Assembly (NCBI GenBank): GCA_964449115.1 | Contig: CAYUXW010000003.1 | Span: 11,375-75,374 of the forward strand | DNA from: UBA1783 sp964449115 | GTDB lineage: Bacteria > Bacillota_I > Bacilli_A > Erysipelotrichales > Erysipelotrichaceae | Direction: 5' to 3' | Length of the DNA stretch: 64,000 nucleotides | Shown here: piece by piece, positions 59,571-64,000 of the stretch | How the letters are laid out: every line of letters begins with the position of its first letter | Numbering within the stretch: the first letter of the stretch is position 1 | Program-made: the position numbers and the translations under genes | Notes under the pieces: generated by a model | Told to the model about the DNA's origin: nothing | Seen by the model: the letters and a program-made list of their open reading frames with translations, nothing else | Database searches by the model: none

Positions 59571-61169
59571 ATGTGGGATAAATTAAAAAGAAAGGTTTTA
59601 GTCATCGTCGCTGTTTTGATGATGATATGCTCAATGCCAAAAGTTGTTAATGCTGCACCAGTGGTTATTGATGTAGAATCAGGGCTAGAATTTTTACAAG
59701 CTATTGATAACATTAATAATGGCAGTGCAACTGATTATGTTATTAATTTGACAAAAGATATTGATGTCTATACGGAGAGTGTTATTACTATTAAAAGAGG
59801 AAATGTAACAATAATAGGTAATGGACATGAAATTAATAATATCTTTGGCTTTTTAGTCAGAAGTTTTCTTCCTCCTTACCCAACTTTGACTTTGGGAAAA
59901 GAAGATGGTAGTGACATCTTAAAGATTAATGGTATTTATGAAGGAACTGAAGTTCCAACGACTCTATTTGAAGTCTGCTTAGGAAGTGTGATAAACATGT
60001 ATAGTGGTGTTGATATTTATAATAGAGTCGCAAAGGATAACGAAACTGTCGGTGTAGTATTTACTGTTGATAATGCCACTTTTAATATGTATGGTGGTTC
60101 TATTAAAAATTGTTCTTATCAAAATGTTAGCACATCATCACATCCAATGATCTGTGTACATAATAAAGCAACATTTAATATGTCAGGTGGAGAAATAAGT
60201 AATAATGATATTTCAAATGATTCATTTTTTGTGTTTAAATCAGCAGCTATTCTGGTTTATGGCAAGTCTGTCGCTAATTTAACTGGTGGTGTCATTACAA
60301 AAAATAAAATCACAGTTACCGATGCTACTTCTAAGACCTATGGTGGAGCAATAAATGTTGAAAATTCAACATTAAATATTTCTAATATGCAGATTACTGA
60401 AAATGAAATTTCAGGCGGGGATATAGCTTATGGTGGAGCGATTTATGCTTTTGACTCTTTTATTGTGATTGATAATAGTGTAATTGCAAGAAATAAAGTT
60501 ACATCAGCTAAAGGTAGAGGTGGTGGAATATATGCTATTAATAGCAATCTAAATATAAGCAACTCACTTGTGGCCTTTAATAGTTCAAGCTATGATGCAG
60601 CAGATATTTTCTTTGCAACTGAAGGAGCATCCTTATATTTGCCAGATGCTGAGGAAATGAATGCTAAACAAGGAACTTCTTTCACAGATGCAATAACAGG
60701 TTGGTATGTGGACGAATATAGTAATCGCTGGAGTCCAAACAATACAGAGGTTACTGAATTTACCACTTTACAAAATGACTTTATTGATGGTGAATTATTA
60801 TTAGTGGCTGGTTATGCAAATGCTATACTTATGTCTTATAATCCTAATGGTGGACAGGGCGATGTTTATAATCAACACATAAATGCTTATGCCAAGGTAA
60901 AAGATATTGCTGATGTTAACTTCACTAGAAGTGGCTATGATTTTGTTGGATGGAATACTGAAGCGGATGGCAGTGGGACAGATTATGCTGTTGGAGCGAA
61001 TCTATCATCTGCCGATGAAGGTGTAATTTTATATGCTCAATGGAAGATCAAGTCTGTAACTCCAGAAACAGGAGATATAATTAATCCAAGTATATTTATT
61101 TCTTTGATGTTAATGTCTGCGGCTGGATTGGTTGTGACCGCTAAAAAATATAAAAAGAAAGAAAATTAA
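59571..61169 (+). CDS. Secreted beta-helix surface protein with InlB-type repeat and TPETG cell-wall anchor
   Basis: 532 residues. Signal peptide to about residue 29 (cleavage near VNAA-P). A right-handed parallel beta-helix (about 60-380) shows recurring polymorphic-outer-membrane-like turns: FNMYGGSIKNCSY, FNMSGGEISNNDIS, YGGAINVENSTLNISN, YGGAIYAFDS. An InlB B-repeat follows (MSYNPNGGQGD to ILYAQWK, about 420-500). The C-terminus has TPETGD, a 20-residue helix and YKKKEN, a sortase signal with T instead of L at the first position. Probably cell-wall attached. Good AAAGGA site. Confidence 0.85.
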   Translation: MWDKLKRKVLVIVAVLMMICSMPKVVNAAPVVIDVESGLEFLQAIDNINNGSATDYVINLTKDIDVYTESVITIKRGNVTIIGNGHEINNIFGFLVRSFLPPYPTLTLGKEDGSDILKINGIYEGTEVPTTLFEVCLGSVINMYSGVDIYNRVAKDNETVGVVFTVDNATFNMYGGSIKNCSYQNVSTSSHPMICVHNKATFNMSGGEISNNDISNDSFFVFKSAAILVYGKSVANLTGGVITKNKITVTDATSKTYGGAINVENSTLNISNMQITENEISGGDIAYGGAIYAFDSFIVIDNSVIARNKVTSAKGRGGGIYAINSNLNISNSLVAFNSSSYDAADIFFATEGASLYLPDAEEMNAKQGTSFTDAITGWYVDEYSNRWSPNNTEVTEFTTLQNDFIDGELLLVAGYANAILMSYNPNGGQGDVYNQHINAYAKVKDIADVNFTRSGYDFVGWNTEADGSGTDYAVGANLSSADEGVILYAQWKIKSVTPETGDIINPSIFISLMLMSAAGLVVTAKKYKKKEN

Positions 61170-61180
61170 AAAGCTTTAAA

Positions 61181-61247
61181 AATAAGGCTTTATATAAATA
61201 GCTGATTTACAAATTGAGGCTATTTTATATGAAGCCTCTTTTTTATT
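61181..61247 (+). terminator. Terminator after the surface protein gene
   Basis: AGGCTT-ATATAAATAGC pairs with GCTATTTTATAT-AAGCCT (one mismatch/bulge) across 16 bases, followed by TCTTTTTTATT. Confidence 0.75.
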
Positions 61248-61274
61248 GTCAAAGTGATAATCTGATACTATAAT
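61246..61274 (+). promoter_or_regulatory. Predicted promoter of the M20 hydrolase gene
   Basis: TTGTCA (61246-61251), 17-base spacer, TATAAT (61269-61274), 26 bases before the ATG. Confidence 0.8.
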
Positions 61275-61300
61275 TCAATAAAAGGAAAGAAGGTAACAAA

Positions 61301-62545
61301 ATGGATATCATCAAACTAGCAAAAGAAAACGAGGGAAGATTGATAGAATATCGTCGTCATTTTCACAGGTACCCTGAACTTACGGGTAAAGAATATGAAA
61401 CTCTGAAATTCATCAGCCAGGAATTAAAAAAATATAATATCGAACATGTAGAAATTGAAAATGGTGGGATTTTGGTTACTATTGATTCTGAAAAGCCTGG
61501 CAAAACAGTTTTACTTAGAGCGGATATTGATGCTTTACCAATCGAAGAATGTCAGTTTAATGATGGCGGTTTTAAAAAATCTTGTATTAGTTTAAATGAA
61601 GGTGTTGCCCATATGTGTGGTCATGACTGTCATACAGCTATGCTTTTAGTTGCTTTACAAATCTTAAATCAAAATAAAGATACCTTTACAGGCAAAATAT
61701 ATGGTTTCTTTGAAAGAGGAGAAGAGTCTGGTGATAACATATATTACTGTTTAAAATATTTCGAAGAAAACAATATCGAATATGATAATTGTTTTGGCAT
61801 TCACGTTGGCTCAATTGTAGAACAAAAATTGGGGAGTGTTATTGTTCACCCAAAAGAATATTATGCTGGAATGATAGTTTTTGATATTACTATTCACGGA
61901 AAAGGAGGACATGGCTCTAGACCGGATTTATGTAATAATCCGATTGACGTTTTTTCAGATGTTGTAAAAGCTTTAAGAGAGATTGAAATAGCTGAAGAAG
62001 AACTGTTTTCCTATTCAGTATGTGTAGTGGATTGTGGAACTAAATGTAATATCATCGCTGATACATTAAGATTTGAAGGGTCAATCCGTTTTTTTAAAGA
62101 AGAACTGGCTGAATATTTTGTGTCTGAGTTTAAAAAAATCTTGCAGGAAAAAAGTGAGAAATATGGTTGTACTTTCAGTGACCATTTTAGAATTAATACT
62201 TACCCAGTTATCAATAATGAAAAATGTTGTGAAATTGGAAGAAAGGCTTTTGATAAATTAGGTTTTGATCTTGATGAAGGTAAAGCAAAAATGGGGTCTG
62301 AATCATTTGCCTATCTGCAGATGAAATCTGATGGACTCTATATCAATTTAATTACTTCAAATGTGGAAAAAGGAATAACAGCCCAGACACATAATTATAA
62401 GTTTGATGTTGATGAGGATGTTTTGTATAAAGGAGTTTGTTGTCATATTGGATATGCTCTGGAATTTTTAAATGGGAATTATATAACTAATAGAAAACAA
62501 CTCAATTTAAAAGAGCTGTTTGAAAAAATAGGAATTAATATTTAA
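61301..62545 (+). CDS. M20 family metallo-hydrolase (amidohydrolase)
   Basis: 414 residues. Metal ligands: D in LLRADIDALPI, H and D in HMCGHDCHTAML, E pair in FERGEESGDN, His in CFGIHVGS, and the lid domain IHGKGGHGSRPD. Close to hippurate/IAA-amino-acid and N-acyl-amino-acid hydrolases. Hydrolyses N-acyl amino acids or short peptides. Ribosome site GAAGG; followed by tsaC. Confidence 0.9.
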   Translation: MDIIKLAKENEGRLIEYRRHFHRYPELTGKEYETLKFISQELKKYNIEHVEIENGGILVTIDSEKPGKTVLLRADIDALPIEECQFNDGGFKKSCISLNEGVAHMCGHDCHTAMLLVALQILNQNKDTFTGKIYGFFERGEESGDNIYYCLKYFEENNIEYDNCFGIHVGSIVEQKLGSVIVHPKEYYAGMIVFDITIHGKGGHGSRPDLCNNPIDVFSDVVKALREIEIAEEELFSYSVCVVDCGTKCNIIADTLRFEGSIRFFKEELAEYFVSEFKKILQEKSEKYGCTFSDHFRINTYPVINNEKCCEIGRKAFDKLGFDLDEGKAKMGSESFAYLQMKSDGLYINLITSNVEKGITAQTHNYKFDVDEDVLYKGVCCHIGYALEFLNGNYITNRKQLNLKELFEKIGINI

Positions 62546-62614
62546 AAAATGTGATAAAAAACTCTCACAATAGATGTAATTGTGTTAGAATATAACAGAG
62601 TTTGGAGAAACAGG

Positions 62615-63220
62615 ATGACAAAAGTAATTAAACCAAGAAGCTTTAAAAGAATAGTTAATTCCTTAAAAAGAGGTGAGGTAGTTGCTTTCGCTACTGATAC
62701 TGTTTTCGGTATTGGTGTCTGTTTTGATAACTTAGCAGCTTTAAATAAAATGAAAGTCGCCAAAGGCAGAGATGAAAAAAAACCATTCCCTTTAATGGTT
62801 TGTGATATATCTCAAATGCAGATGGTGGCTTTTTTAAATGAAAGAGAAAAAAAGCTGGTGGAAAAATTTACTCCTGGAGCGCTAACGCTGGTACTAAAAA
62901 AGAAGGAAACTATAAAAGATGAATTTACCAATGGTCTTGATTCTATCGCCATCAGAATTCCTGATGATAAGTTTGTATTAAATTTATTAAAAGAAGTTGG
63001 ACCAATGTTTGTGACCAGTGCCAATATTTCTGGAGAACCTACCACCAATAACCATAAGGAAGTTTTAGAACAATTAAATGGGAAGATTGATCTAGTTGTT
63101 GAAGGAAAAGCTAAATCAGGTATATCAAGTACAATTGTCGATTGTACTAAAGAAGAATTAGTCTTATTAAGGGAAGGCGATATCACTGAAGAAGATATTA
63201 ATAACGCTTTAGCGTGTTAA
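62615..63220 (+). CDS. tsaC: L-threonylcarbamoyladenylate synthase
   Basis: 201 residues from the ATG at 62615 (GGAGA upstream). Sua5/YrdC fold: KRGEVVAFATDTVFGIGV, KGRDEKKPFPLMV, PGALTLVLKKK, SANISGEPTTN. First step of t6A37 tRNA modification. Shorter than full Sua5, as is usual for TsaC/YwlC. Overlaps nothing; upp follows 32 bases later. Confidence 0.94.
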   Translation: MTKVIKPRSFKRIVNSLKRGEVVAFATDTVFGIGVCFDNLAALNKMKVAKGRDEKKPFPLMVCDISQMQMVAFLNEREKKLVEKFTPGALTLVLKKKETIKDEFTNGLDSIAIRIPDDKFVLNLLKEVGPMFVTSANISGEPTTNNHKEVLEQLNGKIDLVVEGKAKSGISSTIVDCTKEELVLLREGDITEEDINNALAC

Positions 63221-63252
63221 ATATAGGTATTACATTGAAGGAGGAAACAAAG

Positions 63253-63873
63253 ATGTTGCATGTAATAGATCATCCAGTAATTAAACACAAATTAACATTA
63301 ATGAGAAATGTTGAAACAGGAACAAAAGATTTCAGAGAAAATCTTGATGAAATTGGGGGCTTAATGACATATGAAATCACTAAAGACTTCCCTTTAAGAG
63401 ATATTGAAATTGATACACCTATGGGAAAAACTATGGGTCATAAGTTGGATAAAGATATTGTATTAGTTCCGATTTTAAGAGCAGGATTAGGAATGGTTCA
63501 TGGAATTCAACAACTAGTTCCAACAGCTAAGGTAGGACATGTTGGCTTATATAGAGATGAAGAAACATTGGAGCCTCATTTCTACTATGCCAAGTTTCCA
63601 TCTAATATTGCTGAAAGCATGGTTATGATTGTTGATCCAATGCTGGCAACAGGAGGAAGCGCAGTAGCAGCAATTGATCGTGTCAAACAGGCAGGAGCAA
63701 AAGATATCAGACTTGTTTGTCTGGTGGGCGTACAGGAAGGAATTGATGCTGTAGAAAAAGCTCATCCAGATGTAGAGATTTATTTAGCATCTAAAGATGA
63801 AAAGTTAAATGAAATAGGATATATCGTTCCAGGTTTAGGAGATGCTGGAGATAGAATCTTCGGTACTAAATAG
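63253..63873 (+). CDS. upp: Uracil phosphoribosyltransferase
   Basis: 206 residues from the ATG at 63253 (GGAGGAA upstream). MLHVIDHPVIKHKLTLMRNV start, PRPP loop VDPMLATGGSAVAAID, and the closing GDAGDRIFGTK are diagnostic. Salvages uracil to UMP. Terminator follows. Confidence 0.97.
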   Translation: MLHVIDHPVIKHKLTLMRNVETGTKDFRENLDEIGGLMTYEITKDFPLRDIEIDTPMGKTMGHKLDKDIVLVPILRAGLGMVHGIQQLVPTAKVGHVGLYRDEETLEPHFYYAKFPSNIAESMVMIVDPMLATGGSAVAAIDRVKQAGAKDIRLVCLVGVQEGIDAVEKAHPDVEIYLASKDEKLNEIGYIVPGLGDAGDRIFGTK

Positions 63874-63878
63874 TAACT

Positions 63879-63903
63879 AAAGGTGGCAAAAGCCACCTTT
63901 TGT
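63879..63903 (+). terminator. Terminator after upp
   Basis: AAAGGTGGC, AAAA, GCCACCTTT then TGTG: nine perfect pairs. Confidence 0.85.
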
Positions 63904-63911
63904 GTCATTTG

Positions 63912-63940
63912 TTGAAATGGAATCAAAATAAAGTTAAAAT
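63912..63940 (+). promoter_or_regulatory. Predicted promoter of the gene at the right edge
   Basis: TTGAAA (63912-63917), 17-base spacer, TAAAAT (63935-63940), 19 bases before an ATG. Confidence 0.7.
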
Positions 63941-63959
63941 ATTACTAAGGAGACCAGCT

Positions 63960-64000
63960 ATGAAAAGTCAAGCGAGTTTTGACCCATGGGTCAAAATGAA
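63960..64000 (+). CDS. 5' end of an unidentified gene cut by the window edge
   Basis: MKSQASFDPWVKM then the window ends. AAGGAGA lies 7 bases before the ATG. A location downstream of upp would fit an ATP-synthase operon opening gene (atpI-like), but 13 residues cannot show this. Confidence 0.6.
   Translation, partial: MKSQASFDPWVKM

Noticed and set aside
1..64000. CRISPR arrays, tRNAs, rRNAs, prophage or intact IS elements
   Set aside because: No regularly spaced repeats, cloverleaf sequences, rRNA cores, phage structural genes or transposase ORFs were seen on either strand.

Overview
The window is a low-GC bacterial chromosome segment, most likely Bacillota and, by overall feel, Erysipelotrichia-like (inference; no rRNA or marker alignment could be run). 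The signs are AT-rich codon use, strong AGGAGG-type ribosome binding sites, Met T-box control of metG, the rpmH-rnpA-yidC-jag block, RicT/PSP1 with holB and tmk, DarA plus KtrAB (the Gram-positive c-di-AMP toolkit), bactofilin and a sortase-type surface protein. No tRNA, rRNA, CRISPR array, prophage or intact insertion sequence was seen.

Layout. 1-7.5 kb: the 5' end of a yggS-type PLP protein (minus strand), dapL overlapping a dicarboxylate/amino-acid symporter, a prepilin peptidase with a 34-bp tandem duplication at its end, then rpmH (too short for ordinary ORF calling), rnpA, yidC and jag, followed by a two-gene ABC exporter whose ribosome binding site is inside a hairpin. 7.5-11.4 kb: rarA facing away from dtd, a DUF951 protein, ychF, darA and a bactofilin. 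11.5-20.4 kb: a complete Gram-positive version of the functionally unsolved Escherichia coli yhf gene set: yhfZ regulator, a zinc-ribbon membrane protein, a PRD protein (yhfY-like), yhfT, yhfU, php, yhfX, an extra amidase-signature protein, yhfS and yhfW. It reads as one regulated transport and catabolic unit and is the best candidate here for an undescribed pathway. 20.4-24.8 kb: a flavin reductase, a degenerate PfkB-fold protein, ispF, small proteins, a GNAT and a HIT protein. 24.9-28.5 kb, minus strand: ktrB-ktrA and an SLC13/ArsB-type permease whose 235-nt leader folds into nested hairpins. 28.5-30.1 kb: an inverted-repeat element without genes, a DUF6440 protein and an M24 peptidase.

30.2-34.9 kb: a three-gene cluster of a MetRS-like protein with a degenerate KMSKS loop, a GluRS-like protein and an S66 (LD-carboxypeptidase/MccF-type) peptidase. 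A canonical T-box-regulated metG is at 57 kb, so the MetRS-like gene is a paralogue. 35-39 kb is an untidy accessory patch: tiny overlapping membrane ORFs, two immunity-like small proteins, a frameshifted GNAT with a dnaX-type slippery heptamer, and decayed gene pieces. 39-46 kb: an azoreductase, a HAD phosphatase, a CcpA-site-bearing ABC importer operon (iron/sugar-phosphate class) and a Nudix hydrolase. 46-50.3 kb: ldh and a 998-residue fusion of an MFS transporter to a family 2 glycoside hydrolase, separated by mutually exclusive hairpins.

50.3-55.8 kb, minus strand: tmk-holB-ricT, a PatB/MalY-type lyase, a small membrane protein and nagA. 55.9-64 kb, plus strand: a YwaF-type membrane protein, the Met T-box, metG-rlmH, a beta-helix surface protein with a TPETG anchor, an M20 hydrolase, tsaC, upp, and the first 13 codons of a further gene.

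Most of the window is housekeeping. The yhf cluster, the synthetase-like/S66 cluster, the transporter-hydrolase fusion and the structured leader before the SLC13 permease deserve the most attention. All functional statements rest on family recognition by eye; no database search was possible.
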